64,000 nucleotides of DNA from Lentisphaerota bacterium. GTDB lineage: Bacteria > Verrucomicrobiota > Lentisphaeria > Victivallales > Victivallaceae. Positions 44,362 to 54,116 of this stretch are shown piece by piece. The stretch lies in the NCBI GenBank assembly GCA_015061775.1, contig SUVY01000004.1, positions 16,488 through 80,487 of the forward strand. Reading direction: 5' to 3'. Made by a program: the position numbers and the translations under genes. Below the pieces are notes generated by a model, which saw only the letters and a list, made by a program, of their open reading frames with translations, searched no databases and was not told where the DNA came from. Every line of letters begins with the position of its first letter. Positions within the stretch are counted from its first letter, which is position 1.

Positions 44362-45695
44362 GCCTCTTTTCTCCTCATAACAAATGCAAAAAGTTCATCA
44401 CAATCAGCTTGGCCGTTTCCGGCACGCATGGCTCCGCAGCACTCTTTTCCGCTGAGCGGATGGCTGAATTTTTCCGCATAAAAATCACGGTTGCGCTCAA
44501 GAAAACGCATAGCGACATCCTCGTTTTCGGCGGTGAATATCGAGCAGGTGGCATAGACAAGTCTGCCTCCGGGCTTGACCGCAGGAGCGTTGTTTTCAAG
44601 GATCGCAAGCTGCCGTTCGGCAAAGCTTTGAACATCCCGGGAAGTCAATCTCCATTGCAGTCCGGGATTGCGTCTCCATACTCCTGAACCGGAACATGGA
44701 GCATCTACCAAGACTCCGTCAAACTTATGTTTTCCCTTCCAGGCACCGCCATCGTGCGGACGCACAGTTATGTTCGACCATCCGGCACGGCGGGCGCGTT
44801 TCTTCAACCCTTCGAGGGCGGAAACCCGGATGTCTCCCGCGGTAATGCTGCCTTTGCCGTTCATCAGAGAGGCAAGGTGCAATGTTTTACCTCCGGCTCC
44901 GGCACAGGCATCGTACCAGCGTTCTCCGGCTGATGGTGCACAAGCAAATGTCACGCACATACTTGCAAGATCCTGTACCTCGAAAAATCCCTTCTGGAAA
45001 CTCTCAAGTCCGGCAAGATTAACTTTTCCGGCATATATCGAAGCCGCGAAATCTTTATACAGATCATACGCTATATCTTTTGCGTCAAACTCATCGAGAA
45101 CCGCTCTTCTCACTTCAGGAGAACTGAATCGTATCCACATGGGAGGACGCACAGACAATCTCTTCATGTATCCGGCATAATCTTCTGCATCAGGAGTCAT
45201 CGCGCAAAACTCTTCCGGAGCAAGCATGGATGAACTGAATTTAACCGCGCTTCCAAATATGACAGATGCCTCAAATGCCCGCTCTTCAGGAGTATCGGCT
45301 GAAGTATCAGGAACAATTAACTCCGCAACTTGAGCGAGCTCATTGAGCATATCAGGATCACAATTTCCGTCACAAAGCAGAGAAAAAAGTGTCATGGCAG
45401 CAATGTCTCTGCGCTGAAGAACTCCGGAATTCCCCTGCTCTATCATATCAAGCACGGTCTGCGGCATCAGAGTACGCAGCCATCCCCAGCGGCGCAATAT
45501 CGAATAAACACACGTATTGATGAAATTGCGGTCGCGGGAGCCGCACTTGCGGTTCACCCGGTAAAAGTCTCCGAGACTGCGGTCCGGAGGAACGAGACGA
45601 TCCGAAAAAAGTCCGGAAAGCACTTTGCGGACTGCACTCTCACATGTATTGAAACGGAACGATATACGATCGAATCTGCGCGGAATGTTTTTCAT
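44358..45695 (-). CDS. RsmB/NOP-family RNA cytosine-5 methyltransferase
   Basis: 445 residues. N-terminal NusB-like helical domain (1-150), then the Rossmann methylase with WYDACAGAGGKTLHLA (SAM site), DAPCSGSGVWRRNP (motif IV Cys) and LVYATCSIFTAENE (motif VI, nucleophile Cys). The NusB-plus-methylase architecture fits RsmB (16S m5C967), though other NOP/Sun members look alike. ATG at 45695 chosen (TGATG with tatC); a GTG one codon earlier is possible. Confidence 0.9.
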   Translation of the reverse strand: MKNIPRRFDRISFRFNTCESAVRKVLSGLFSDRLVPPDRSLGDFYRVNRKCGSRDRNFINTCVYSILRRWGWLRTLMPQTVLDMIEQGNSGVLQRRDIAAMTLFSLLCDGNCDPDMLNELAQVAELIVPDTSADTPEERAFEASVIFGSAVKFSSSMLAPEEFCAMTPDAEDYAGYMKRLSVRPPMWIRFSSPEVRRAVLDEFDAKDIAYDLYKDFAASIYAGKVNLAGLESFQKGFFEVQDLASMCVTFACAPSAGERWYDACAGAGGKTLHLASLMNGKGSITAGDIRVSALEGLKKRARRAGWSNITVRPHDGGAWKGKHKFDGVLVDAPCSGSGVWRRNPGLQWRLTSRDVQSFAERQLAILENNAPAVKPGGRLVYATCSIFTAENEDVAMRFLERNRDFYAEKFSHPLSGKECCGAMRAGNGQADCDELFAFVMRRKEA

Positions 45696-46522
45696 CACAA
45701 CGGCCTTATTTTTCTGCGTTTACGAGCTCCTGAACGGGAACCTGTTCCCTCATCTGAGCTCTTTGCTGCATCGTCTGCGGAAATCAAATGCTCTTCTGTA
45801 CGGTCTTCTTTTTCCCGCGTTTTAACAGTACACTTTATCCACCACAAACTTATTTCAAACAAAAGCCACGCAGGAAGCGCCATTGCCAGCTGACTTATAA
45901 CATCCGGAGGCGTAAGAAATGCGGCAACAATAAAAATCACCGTTATTACCACGGGACGCCGTTTACTCAATGTTTCCGGCGTAACAAGTCCCATCTTTGC
46001 CAGCAGCACCAGCACTATCGGGAATTGAAAACTTACGGCAAATCCCAATATCAGCATCGATGACATCGATAGAAAATCTCCGACACCGATAACAGGCTGC
46101 AGCCCATTGGTGGCAAAGCTGTAAGAAAACTTCATCACCATCGGCAGTACAACATAAAACGAAAAAGCCGCTCCGGATATAAAGAGAAATGCTGCAGCGA
46201 AAGAGAACTTCAGGAGAGCTGATTTTTCGTGTTTGTATAATCCGGGAGCCGCAAAAGAGGCAAGCTGCCAGAATATCCACCAGCTTGCGGCGGCGATTCC
46301 GAGTACAAGTCCCATCTGCAGCTGGACAAAAAATGGTTCAAGCGGAGTAAAGTAGTGCAGCTTCATCCCCTCCGGACACACTGTCTTTACCATATATTCA
46401 AGACAGTATGGTGCAGCGAAAAATCCGGGAATGACCGTTACAGCCAATCCGGCGAGAGAACGCAATATGACTCCGCGGAAATCCTCAAGCTGATCGAGGA
46501 TGCTTCCGTTGGGATCTCTCAT
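45695..46522 (-). CDS. tatC: Sec-independent protein translocase TatC
   Basis: 275 residues, six hydrophobic segments. QLEDFRGVILRSL corresponds to the conserved N-terminal HLxELRxRL, the long helical hairpin holds FTPLEPFFVQLQMG, and FQFPIVLVLLAKMGLVT and FLTPPDVISQLAMALPAWLLFE are TatC signatures. It is the twin-arginine signal receptor in the inner membrane. The hydrophilic C-terminal tail of about 40 residues is extended. Overlaps tatA by one base (TAATG). Confidence 0.96.
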   Translation of the reverse strand: MRDPNGSILDQLEDFRGVILRSLAGLAVTVIPGFFAAPYCLEYMVKTVCPEGMKLHYFTPLEPFFVQLQMGLVLGIAAASWWIFWQLASFAAPGLYKHEKSALLKFSFAAAFLFISGAAFSFYVVLPMVMKFSYSFATNGLQPVIGVGDFLSMSSMLILGFAVSFQFPIVLVLLAKMGLVTPETLSKRRPVVITVIFIVAAFLTPPDVISQLAMALPAWLLFEISLWWIKCTVKTREKEDRTEEHLISADDAAKSSDEGTGSRSGARKRRKIRPL

Positions 46523-46734
46523 TATTTCTCTTCTTTGCTCTTATCCTGACTCTTTTCGGAGTCCTTTACCGCAGGCTCGCGGTTGATCTCGTCGATAATG
46601 CCGTCTTTGGCATCCTTGAACTCACGGGAGGCTTTTCCCAATGCGCGGGCAACCTCAGGAATACGTTTTGCTCCAAACAAAATCAATACGACAAAACAGA
46701 TGAGCAAAATCTCACTCATTCCGATACCACCCAT
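46522..46734 (-). CDS. tatA: Twin-arginine translocase pore subunit TatA
   Basis: 70 residues: a membrane helix (SEILLICFVVLILFGAKRIPE) with the conserved FGxKRxPE hinge, an amphipathic helix (VARALGKASREFKDAKD) and a charged tail. With tatC directly downstream and no tatB beside them, the system looks like the minimal TatAC type, in which one TatA-like protein does both jobs. GTGAGGT precedes the ATG. Confidence 0.96.
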   Translation of the reverse strand: MGGIGMSEILLICFVVLILFGAKRIPEVARALGKASREFKDAKDGIIDEINREPAVKDSEKSQDKSKEEK

Positions 46735-46742
46735 TTTTTACC

Positions 46743-47420
46743 TCACTTTCCTTTTTTTTCAGGGAGAAATTCTATATAGTCTATCTCCACCCTGGTATTG
46801 GATTTGGTATATTGGCTGTTTCCTGCGACTCCTATGGCAAACCTTTTGCGGATATCGCGCTTGAAACAGTTTCTGAAATCTTCAAGTACATTGCGCTCCT
46901 CGACGACCCACTCCCCTGCCCGGGTTGCTCTGTTACGCATACATATACCGAATACAGTAACAGCTCCGCCGCCGTAACGTTTGAGCAGACAACTGCCGGG
47001 ACGGCGCATGATCTCCCAGCGGTAACTTATGGTAAACTGGCGGATCGTGTTGCCGTCGCAAATATATATCGCCGCAGCCTGATCATCCGGCTCTTGAGTT
47101 CCGGTAAACTTCACCGGTCTTATCACACGCCAGCGCCAACGCATTATCGGAGTCTTTTTGAAATCAAGTCCGGGAGGAGATATCAATGCTATTCCAGAAG
47201 AGTTGTTGCATTCCACGACAAGCGCTTTGCCGTCCCTGGCTCCGGAACATTTTTCGACCTTGAATTTACTGGCAGGAATATGCAGTGCAGAACGGCGGAT
47301 CTTCCATACCGCTTCAAACTCCTGCTTATCTGAAAAATCAAAGACCACCGGTTCTGCCGCTTTGCCGCAAACAGCAAAAGCAAACAAAACTGTCAGACAA
47401 ATAAATGTCAGAGCCTTCAT
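46743..47420 (-). CDS. Secreted DUF3047 protein
   Basis: 225 residues. Signal peptide 1-22 (MKALTFICLTVLFAFAVCGK). The body fits DUF3047: the paired strands WRWRVIRPV and the block DDQAAAIYI, ending in VEIDYIEFLPE. The fold resembles a jelly-roll that may bind sugars or lipids, but the family has no known function. Start at 47420 overlaps the transglycosylase stop (ATGA), so the two are coupled. It is 8 bp upstream of nothing but follows directly on from tatA in the minus-strand unit. Confidence 0.83.
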   Translation of the reverse strand: MKALTFICLTVLFAFAVCGKAAEPVVFDFSDKQEFEAVWKIRRSALHIPASKFKVEKCSGARDGKALVVECNNSSGIALISPPGLDFKKTPIMRWRWRVIRPVKFTGTQEPDDQAAAIYICDGNTIRQFTISYRWEIMRRPGSCLLKRYGGGAVTVFGICMRNRATRAGEWVVEERNVLEDFRNCFKRDIRKRFAIGVAGNSQYTKSNTRVEIDYIEFLPEKKGK

Positions 47421-47992
47421 TTTTCCTGATACCTGCGATAGCGTTTCATGATCTGTGTCACATAACGCCGTGTTGATTTTATTGTTATGCGTGATACAAC
47501 GTCTCCGTTTTTGACCGGAGGCTTCCACTTTTCCGAACGCCTGATACCTGCATTATACATCGCAAGCGCCAGAACCGTTCCATTGCGGTACTCTGAGTAG
47601 CGTTTCATTGCCCGGGCAAGGTACCAACACCCGATCTCAAGGTTTACAACAGGATCAGTAAGTTCTTCTGCCGTAGGAACCGGTTTGCGGTTTATTCGCG
47701 CCCAGTCTGCGACCGAGCCGGAAGGAAGAACCTGCATCAGCCCATACTCACCGTGATTTCCTCTGGTGAATGGATCGAAACGGCTCTCCTGAAAAACCAC
47801 CGAACGCACCAGCTGCGGGTCGAGCTTATGCTTCAACGCCGCTGCGCGTATCTCATCGGAGAAAAGCCGGTCGTTGACCAGCCAGTCGCGCGGAGACTCA
47901 TCAGAGATCAATCCGACTGCCGCCGCAAGAAAGGCGATCATCGCCAGAACTGCCGGAACAGCTCTGCTTATCTGTTTTCGATCGACCGGCAA
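47417..47992 (-). CDS. Lytic transglycosylase (SLT domain)
   Basis: 191 residues. An N-terminal membrane anchor (about 10-29) leads to the SLT domain: VVFQESRFDPFTRG holds the catalytic Glu69, GEYGLMQVLP and LALAMYNAGI are the other hallmark blocks. It cleaves the MurNAc-GlcNAc bond of peptidoglycan to leave 1,6-anhydro ends, from the periplasmic face. The start is TTG, chosen because AAAGGAGAAG stands 5 bp before it and because the next ATG lies inside the membrane helix with no ribosome site. Confidence 0.9.
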   Translation of the reverse strand: MPVDRKQISRAVPAVLAMIAFLAAAVGLISDESPRDWLVNDRLFSDEIRAAALKHKLDPQLVRSVVFQESRFDPFTRGNHGEYGLMQVLPSGSVADWARINRKPVPTAEELTDPVVNLEIGCWYLARAMKRYSEYRNGTVLALAMYNAGIRRSEKWKPPVKNGDVVSRITIKSTRRYVTQIMKRYRRYQEK

Positions 47993-48009
47993 AACTTCTC
48001 CTTTTTATT

Positions 48010-48897
48010 TTATTTGCTGTATCCCGGAATACTTCCGCCGTTTTTATCCAGATGTTTTTTGCCTTGAGCTGCGGCAAAATCTGCGATGCGTCCGGCGAGT
48101 GCCTGCGGAACATACAAGCTGAGAGTTATGCTTCTGCCGTTGATGTTGGTGCGGAAACTCTTTAAAACATCAGCTCCGAGCTCAGGATCTGCACTGAATA
48201 ACATTCCTGAAACCATTCCGGCATACATAGGAAGCATTGCTCCGATCTGTCTGGCAGACTCTTCGCTTGTGAAGATGAATTCTGCAGACAACGAGTGATC
48301 TGCCAGATTCTTCCCCGCAAATTTGTATATCGCGCTGCCCTTTATCTCTTTATCAACGTAGAACGCCAACCAGGCGACACAGCTGTTTTTGCTGACCTGC
48401 TTCACAATTTGTGCAAGCTCTGGAGACATGCCGCGCTTTCCGGCAAGAGCCTCTCGGACATCCCCGGCATGACCGAGCATGATGACATCGGGGGCAACCT
48501 GCGCGATTCCGGAACGGTCAGCTCCGTAATACATAGTGCGGCTGCCGACCTTGAAGCTGGAAACAGGCACATTGAGCTTTTTGATCGCAGCAGCAAGATC
48601 GACTTTTTTGTTGAGTCCGAGCAGCATCACTCCGTCTCCGCTGAAAGTACAGGCTGCGACGGCAGTATTGATATCCTCGATGGAGCAGCCTGCCTTTTGA
48701 GCAAACTCAAGTCTTTTTGCCGCCACCTCAGGTGCATTCAGATGCTTTGCTATCTCCGGACGTTTGAGTACGGTCTGAGGATCGATCCTCACAACCGCGA
48801 TGCTGTCTGCCGGAACAAATGAAAACACATCTGCTCCGCAAAGAGCCGTGCAGAGAACCAAGACAAGAGAAAGAGCGGCAAAAAGGGCGTTTCTCAT
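48010..48897 (-). CDS. Secreted protein of unknown function
   Basis: 295 residues. Signal peptide 1-22 (ALFAALSLVLVLCTALCGA). Mature part begins FSFVPADSIAVVRIDPQ, a pattern seen in DUF3352-like and other envelope proteins that describe themselves by a repeated FTSEE/ADLxAFxS-like alpha/beta design; the central part alternates short strands and helices (FKVGSRTMYYGAD, AEFIFTSEESARQIGAML). No catalytic motif seen. It overlaps the aspS stop by one base. Probably a periplasmic protein; function cannot be assigned. Confidence 0.75.
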   Translation of the reverse strand: MRNALFAALSLVLVLCTALCGADVFSFVPADSIAVVRIDPQTVLKRPEIAKHLNAPEVAAKRLEFAQKAGCSIEDINTAVAACTFSGDGVMLLGLNKKVDLAAAIKKLNVPVSSFKVGSRTMYYGADRSGIAQVAPDVIMLGHAGDVREALAGKRGMSPELAQIVKQVSKNSCVAWLAFYVDKEIKGSAIYKFAGKNLADHSLSAEFIFTSEESARQIGAMLPMYAGMVSGMLFSADPELGADVLKSFRTNINGRSITLSLYVPQALAGRIADFAAAQGKKHLDKNGGSIPGYSK

Positions 48898-50687
48898 CAG
48901 GCGTTCTCCTTTTTCTCTTCCATCTTCTTGGGAAGTTTCACTTCGATATGGAGCTCTCTGAGCTGCTTGAGCGTCACCTCTCCGGGAGCGTTCATCATAA
49001 GGTCCTCAGCCTGCTGGTTGAAGGGGAACGCGATGACTTCGCGGATGTTCGGCTCATCAGCCAGAAGCATGACCATGCGGTCAACTCCGGGAGCGATACC
49101 GCCGTGCGGAGGAGCTCCGAGCTTGAAGGCGCTGATCATGCCGCCGAACTTGGTATCGACCACGGAGCGGTCGTGTCCGGCGATCTCAAACGCTTTATAC
49201 ATAACTTCCGGACGGTGGTTACGGATGGCTCCGCTCGACAGCTCGATACCGTTACAGACAATATCGTACTGCCACGCCAGGATATCCAGCGGATCTTTGG
49301 TAAGAAGAGCCTCCATGCCGCCCTGGGGCATTGAGAAGGGGTTGTGGCTGAAGATGGTCGCTCCGGTCTCTTCGTCCTTCTCGAACATCGGGAAATCGAC
49401 GATCCAGCAGAATTTGAAGACGTTGGGATCGATGAGCTCAAGCTGACGTCCGAGCTCGGGAATGACAGCTCCGCCGATCTTCTCGACCACACTCTGTTTG
49501 TCGGCGAGGAAGAAGAGAGCGTCTCCGTCTTCGACCTGTCCGGCGGCTTTGAGTCCGTCGATCACTTCGCGGCTCAGGAACTTGACGATCGGGCTCTTTT
49601 CAGTACCCTCAGTCCAGATGATGTAAGCCATGCCTTTTGCTCCGTTCTCCTGAGCGAATTTGATCATATCGTCGAAGAACTTACGGGGCTTGCCTGCGAC
49701 CTGCGGAGCTTTGATAGCACGGACGACTCCGCCGGCAGCGACGGTTCCGGCAAAAGCTTTGAACTCGCTGTCTTTGAAGAACTCAGAGACGTCGATCATC
49801 TCAAGCGGGTTGCGGAGATCGGGTTTGTCCGAACCGAAACGGCGCATCGCCTCGCGGTAGGGAATACGGGGGAACGGAGGCTGATCGAATTTCTTGTTTC
49901 CGAATTTTCCGAAGACATCGGCAAGCAGTCCCTCGATGACAGCAAAGATATCATCCTGCTCGACAAAGCTCATCTCGACGTCGAGCTGGTAGAACTCTCC
50001 GGGGCTGCGGTCGGCTCTGGCATCCTCATCGCGGAAGCACGGAGCAATCTGGAAATAACGGTCAAATCCGGAAACCATCAGCAGCTGCTTGAACTGCTGC
50101 GGAGCCTGCGGAAGAGCATAGAACTTTCCGGGATGCAGACGGGAGGGAACCAGATAGTCACGGGCTCCTTCAGGGCTGCTCGCGGTCAGGATCGGAGTCT
50201 GGAACTCATTGAATCCCTGCTCAGTCATATAACGGCGGATCTCGCTGATGACTTTGCTGCGGAGCATGATGTTGTTATGGAGTTTCTCTTTGCGCAGGTC
50301 GAGGAAGCGGTACTTGAGACGCATAGCCTCAGGAGCCTGGTCATCTTTGGCGACCTGGAACGGAATGACTTCAGCCTCTCCGAGCATCTCCATGCCGGTT
50401 GCCTGAAGCTCGATCTCTCCGGTGGAAAGACGGGGATTGACGGTCTCAGCAGAGCGGGCAACGACATTTCCGTCGAAACGGACAACGGACTCAACACGCC
50501 ATTTGTCGAGGGCACGGTAGAAATCGCGCTCGGGATCAATGACGACCTGAGTGAGACCGTAGTGGTCGCGCAGGTCAATAAAAATAACTCCGCCGTGGTC
50601 ACGGACACTGTGAATCCAGCCGCTCAAACGGACGTCTTTACCGACGTCACTTTTGCGCAGCTCGCCGCAATTGTGTGTACGATACAT
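48897..50687 (-). CDS. aspS: Aspartyl-tRNA synthetase
   Basis: 596 residues, bacterial-type length. OB-fold anticodon domain 1-110 ([28 protein letters not shown]), class II core with motif 2 [10 protein letters not shown] and motif 3 [16 protein letters not shown] [12 protein letters not shown], and the bacterial GAD insertion (about 300-420). Charges tRNA-Asp in the cytoplasm; whether it also charges tRNA-Asn depends on gene content elsewhere. First in the long minus-strand run to 43885. Confidence 0.97.
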   Translation of the reverse strand: MYRTHNCGELRKSDVGKDVRLSGWIHSVRDHGGVIFIDLRDHYGLTQVVIDPERDFYRALDKWRVESVVRFDGNVVARSAETVNPRLSTGEIELQATGMEMLGEAEVIPFQVAKDDQAPEAMRLKYRFLDLRKEKLHNNIMLRSKVISEIRRYMTEQGFNEFQTPILTASSPEGARDYLVPSRLHPGKFYALPQAPQQFKQLLMVSGFDRYFQIAPCFRDEDARADRSPGEFYQLDVEMSFVEQDDIFAVIEGLLADVFGKFGNKKFDQPPFPRIPYREAMRRFGSDKPDLRNPLEMIDVSEFFKDSEFKAFAGTVAAGGVVRAIKAPQVAGKPRKFFDDMIKFAQENGAKGMAYIIWTEGTEKSPIVKFLSREVIDGLKAAGQVEDGDALFFLADKQSVVEKIGGAVIPELGRQLELIDPNVFKFCWIVDFPMFEKDEETGATIFSHNPFSMPQGGMEALLTKDPLDILAWQYDIVCNGIELSSGAIRNHRPEVMYKAFEIAGHDRSVVDTKFGGMISAFKLGAPPHGGIAPGVDRMVMLLADEPNIREVIAFPFNQQAEDLMMNAPGEVTLKQLRELHIEVKLPKKMEEKKENA

Positions 50688-50781
50688 AATGTATTCCTGT
50701 CGTTTTTATTTACGATTTGTTTACTGACAATAGTTGTCCAATGTGAAATATAGCACAATCCTGCGATTTTTCCAGTAAAAA

Positions 50782-51699
50782 TCAGCCTCTCGGATGGAAT
50801 TTCCGGTGAATAGACAACAAACGGCTGCTTTCGATGTGGGTATATATCTCGGTTGTACTGATATCAGAGTGTCCGAGCAGCTCCTGGATCGAACGCAAAT
50901 CGGCTCCGTTTGCGAGCATGTGGCTGGCAAAACTGTGCCGCAGGATATGCGGATAGATGTTCTTCCTTATACCGCTGCGCTGTGCTGCTATTTTGACCAC
51001 CTGCCATACCCTCTCGCGGTCAAGTGCCCTTCCGTGATTTGACAGAAAGAGTGCCGGCTCAGTCAAACCTTTCTCTCCAGCCAGAGCCGGACGGCAATCC
51101 ATGATATAACGTTTAAGAAGACGCAATGCCGGCTTTCCGATGGGAACCACACGGGTCTTTGAGCCTTTGCCTGTCACCCGTATAACCTCCTCATCGAAAT
51201 CAACCGCCCGCATCGGAAGTTTCGCCGCTTCCGACACCCGCAATCCAGATGAATAAAGCATTTCAAGTATCACCCGGTTCCGCAACTCAAGCGGATCATC
51301 AGAGCGGGTCGAAAAAGCATTGAGCAAACGGCTCACCTCCTGCTCAGAAAGAAACTCTGGAAGTATCTTCCACAAACGCGGAGAATCCATCTCCTCTGTA
51401 ACGTTGCGGGAAATAAGCTCCTCGGAGGTGAGAAAACGGAAAAACATCTTTATCGCCACCAGATGACGCGCGATCGAACTTGACTCAAAATTCCTCTCAC
51501 GCATATCATCCAGCACATCGAGCAGATCATCGTAGGAACAATCTTCCCACGACCTTTTTCCTGAAGCAAAAAGATAATCGGCGGCAGCTTCTATATCGCA
51601 CCGGTACGCAGAGCGGGTGTTTGCAGACAGCCCCCGCTCAATAGTCAGGTGCTCGATGAAATAATCTATACCGCGGTATAATGGATTACTTTGATTCAT
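50782..51699 (-). CDS. xerD: Tyrosine recombinase XerD/XerC type
   Basis: 305 residues. N-terminal SAM-like domain (1-95), catalytic domain with SGLRVSE (Arg154), GKGSKTR (Lys), HILRHSFASHML (His251, Arg254), LGHSDISTTEIYTH (His277, Tyr286), a full catalytic set. It resolves chromosome dimers at dif with its partner; only one Xer is present here and XerD versus XerC is judged by overall look. Immediately follows the LOG gene without a gap, in an lpxB - LOG - xer unit. Confidence 0.92.
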   Translation of the reverse strand: MNQSNPLYRGIDYFIEHLTIERGLSANTRSAYRCDIEAAADYLFASGKRSWEDCSYDDLLDVLDDMRERNFESSSIARHLVAIKMFFRFLTSEELISRNVTEEMDSPRLWKILPEFLSEQEVSRLLNAFSTRSDDPLELRNRVILEMLYSSGLRVSEAAKLPMRAVDFDEEVIRVTGKGSKTRVVPIGKPALRLLKRYIMDCRPALAGEKGLTEPALFLSNHGRALDRERVWQVVKIAAQRSGIRKNIYPHILRHSFASHMLANGADLRSIQELLGHSDISTTEIYTHIESSRLLSIHRKFHPRG

Positions 51700-52401
51700 T
51701 CAGTTTTTCACCGTGCCGCGTCTGCCGTAACGGTGGCAGTCACGCAGATAATCCACAGCCTCTTCCGCGGTATCGACCAGATGGAAGCGCTCCGTATCTT
51801 CGGGACTTATCATACCTTTGGAAACGAGGGAATCTTTGAACCAGTTCACCACTCCCCCCCAGAAATCTTTATCGACAAATATTATGGGGATCATATTGAT
51901 TTTGCCGGTCTGGACCATGGTCAGGACTTCGCTTATCTCATCGAGAGTTCCAAAACCTCCGGGATAGACGATCACCGCAGTCGAATACTTGAGGAAACAG
52001 ACTTTGCGGACAAAGAAATAACGGAACGAGAGGGATAAGGTCTGATACGGATTGGGATGCTGCTCCATGGGAAGCTCTATGTTGAGACCAATGGATAATC
52101 CGCCTGCTTCAAAAGCACCGCGGGAGGCGGCTTCCATGATTCCGGGACCTCCGCCTGTGACGACTCCGTATCCTGAGTCAACGAGAAGTTTTCCCAGCTT
52201 GCGGGCAGAAGCGTAATCCTCATCAGTTTCAGCAGTACGGGCAGAGCCGAACACAGAGACAAGCATTCGATCATGACATCCCATGGAGTCAAAGGACTCC
52301 ACAAACTCCGACATGATGCGCAATATCCGCCAGGAGTCGGCAGGCATGAAGTCACGGTTGCATTCGGCGGAAAAATTTTGAAAATCGGACATATCACTCA
52401 T
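51700..52401 (-). CDS. LOG-family (TIGR00730) Rossmann-fold protein
   Basis: 233 residues. VFGSARTAE, VVTGGGPGIMEAASRGAFEAGG and VIVYPGGFGTLDEI are the lysine-decarboxylase-like signature of LOG proteins, which remove ribose 5-phosphate from nucleoside monophosphates. Some are cytokinin-activating; in bacteria the usual job is nucleotide turnover. It overlaps lpxB by 8 bp and abuts xerD. Confidence 0.9.
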   Translation of the reverse strand: MSDMSDFQNFSAECNRDFMPADSWRILRIMSEFVESFDSMGCHDRMLVSVFGSARTAETDEDYASARKLGKLLVDSGYGVVTGGGPGIMEAASRGAFEAGGLSIGLNIELPMEQHPNPYQTLSLSFRYFFVRKVCFLKYSTAVIVYPGGFGTLDEISEVLTMVQTGKINMIPIIFVDKDFWGGVVNWFKDSLVSKGMISPEDTERFHLVDTAEEAVDYLRDCHRYGRRGTVKN

Positions 52402-53578
52402 TGCTCGTCTCCTTTTGTTCTATATTTTTACCGGCAGCATCAAAACATGCAAGCGCAGCCTGACGCGCAGCACTGGAACTCTTGGGCGAAAGAAGTTCTT
52501 TGACTTCCTGCATATCAGCTTCGACTTGGGCTCGGCGTGAACCTCCGGGCAAAAACGCCTCAACCGCCGGAACGATGTTTTTGGGGCAGAATTTGTGCTG
52601 GAAAAACTCAGGAAACACTTCGCGGTTGGCAATAATGTTCACCATCGTGAAAAATCCACGATAAAGACGTACCAGAACCAACGCAACAAGAACCGTTCCC
52701 CATCCCATGCGGTAGCCGACAACAAGCGGAAGTCCGGATATTGCAGACTCGACGGTGACAGTTCCGCTCGCGGCTATACCGGTTCCGGCACGCTGCTGCC
52801 ACTGTGCGGTGTCTCCGACGGTGATGGAAAGCTCGGGTACTTCAGGATGACGTTTTTTGAACTTCTCATAGATCGCACGGCACTGATTGGCTATCTTCTC
52901 ACGGGGCGTTGACAAATGGAAGTGCAGTTCGGGGTGCTTAGGAGCGAGCTCGGTTATACTCTCAAGCATCGTCGGAAGCAGACGTTTCACTTCGAGGGCA
53001 CGGCTTCCGGGCAGAAGCAGAAAACTGTTGGGATCGCGGATGATCGATGGGTCACGGCGTTCTGCGACAAGGTCGATAAGAGGATGTCCGACAAACTCAG
53101 CCCGCAACGGAGTAGGCTCAAAGACCTCTACTTCAAACGGGAATATCACCAGCATTTTATAACAGATGCGGGCAAGAACGGGAAGTCTCCACTTGGCCCA
53201 CACCCACAAATGCGGACAGACATACCACACTACTTTTATATTGTTGCGCCACATGGCGAGAGCGAACAACAAATTGAACCCGGGATAATCGATAAGGATA
53301 ACAGCATCCGGACGCTCTTTTTTTGCCTCGCGCACCAGATAGAAAAATATCCGGATAAAGGTAAAAAGCATTTTGGTGACTTCAAAAATTCCGACAACGC
53401 CGAGCTCGGTCGAGTCAACTTTTACCGGAATTCCTGACTCCATCATCTTGGGACCGCCCATACCGGTGAAGGAAATTTCTTCGTTGTTCTCTCTGGCTAT
53501 ATCGCGAAGTTCCTGTGCCAAACGAGCTCCGTATATATCTCCGGAAGTCTCTCCGGCAAGTATCCAAATGTTTTTCAT
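52394..53578 (-). CDS. lpxB: Lipid-A-disaccharide synthase
   Basis: 394 residues. Starts MKNIWILAGETSGDIYGARL, the LpxB N-terminal signature; VILIDYPGFNLLFA, PHLWVWAKWRL, FVGHPLID, LLPGSRALEVKRLLP and ASGTVTVESAISGLPLVVGYR all follow the family order. It joins UDP-diacylglucosamine to lipid X at the inner membrane, so the organism makes lipid A and has an outer membrane. Own promoter at 53617-53645. Confidence 0.96.
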   Translation of the reverse strand: MKNIWILAGETSGDIYGARLAQELRDIARENNEEISFTGMGGPKMMESGIPVKVDSTELGVVGIFEVTKMLFTFIRIFFYLVREAKKERPDAVILIDYPGFNLLFALAMWRNNIKVVWYVCPHLWVWAKWRLPVLARICYKMLVIFPFEVEVFEPTPLRAEFVGHPLIDLVAERRDPSIIRDPNSFLLLPGSRALEVKRLLPTMLESITELAPKHPELHFHLSTPREKIANQCRAIYEKFKKRHPEVPELSITVGDTAQWQQRAGTGIAASGTVTVESAISGLPLVVGYRMGWGTVLVALVLVRLYRGFFTMVNIIANREVFPEFFQHKFCPKNIVPAVEAFLPGGSRRAQVEADMQEVKELLSPKSSSAARQAALACFDAAGKNIEQKETSNE

Positions 53579-53616
53579 AAACTCCTCTCGGGTTGTTCAG
53601 GTATAGATTCTTCAAT

Positions 53617-53645
53617 AAAATAACCCTTCTCCCCTGTTCTTTCAA
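53617..53645 (-). promoter_or_regulatory. Promoter of the lpxB unit
   Basis: Minus strand TTGAAA (53640-53645), 17 bp, TATTTT (53617-53622), about 40 bp before the ATG. Confidence 0.55.
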
Positions 53646-53687
53646 GCAGAAAACCGTGAAAGTAGCCGAAAGTTTTGCATTAAACTA

Positions 53688-53716
53688 TTGAAAAACACAA
53701 AGAGCGGAGTTATCTT
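53688..53716 (+). promoter_or_regulatory. Promoter of tRNA-Arg
   Basis: TTGAAA (53688-53693), 17 bp, TATCTT (53711-53716). Start near 53723 leaves about 13 nt before the mature tRNA. Confidence 0.6.
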
Positions 53717-53735
53717 ATAGTCAAGTCAAAAAAGC

Positions 53736-53811
<76 letters not shown>

Positions 53812-53812
<1 letters not shown>

Positions 53813-53839
53813 TTTTTTTGCCCAAACAGGCAAAAAAAT
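53812..53839. other. Symmetric A/T-flanked hairpin after the tRNA
   Basis: TTTTTTTGCC (53813-53822) pairs with GGCAAAAAAA (53829-53838). It may end tRNA transcription or aid 3' processing. Confidence 0.5.
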
Positions 53840-53841
53840 AA

Positions 53842-53858
53842 CGGCTCCGCAGGAGCCG
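53842..53858 (-). terminator. Hairpin with minus-strand T-run, third terminator-like element
   Basis: CGGCTCC pairs with GGAGCCG around a 3-nt loop; A's at 53832-53838 become a T-run on the minus strand. Confidence 0.5.
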
Positions 53859-53864
53859 CTTCAC

Positions 53865-53917
53865 GCGGCGCAGCCGCTCTTCACTCAAAAGGCGAAGCCT
53901 TTTCTTCACATCTTCAC
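53865..53917. repeat. 53-bp repeat, copy 1
   Basis: Identical to 54023-54075; part of a tandemly duplicated block of about 155 bp between tRNA-Arg and the gspK-like gene. Confidence 0.9.
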
Positions 53918-53963
53918 AAAAAAGCGCCACCGCCCCCAGAGATACCCAACTACTTCCGGAATA

Positions 53964-54006
53964 AAAAAAATCCCGGGCGGCAATTCATCTGCTCCCGGGA
54001 TTTCGT
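53964..54006 (-). terminator. Duplicated intrinsic terminator, distal copy
   Basis: 43 nt identical to 54117-54159. A 9-bp perfect stem (53969-53977 with 53994-54002) is followed on the minus strand by a T-run. Confidence 0.85.
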
Positions 54007-54022
54007 ATTACTCACGACCGCC

Positions 54023-54075
54023 GCGGCGCAGCCGCTCTTCACTCAAAAGGCGAAGCCTTTTCTTCACATCTTCAC
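54023..54075. repeat. 53-bp repeat, copy 2
   Basis: Identical to 53865-53917. Its first bases extend a motif ACGACCGCCGCGGCGCAG that also occurs inside the 93-bp block near 15339. Confidence 0.9.
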
Positions 54076-54116
54076 CAAACTCCCCTCACCAAAAAACGCA
54101 AACCCGCTTTCAGAAC

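Noticed and set aside
49344..50753. Long open frame (469 codons) on the plus strand opposite aspS
   Set aside because: It is the antisense shadow of a clear aspartyl-tRNA synthetase gene and its translation has no recognisable domain.
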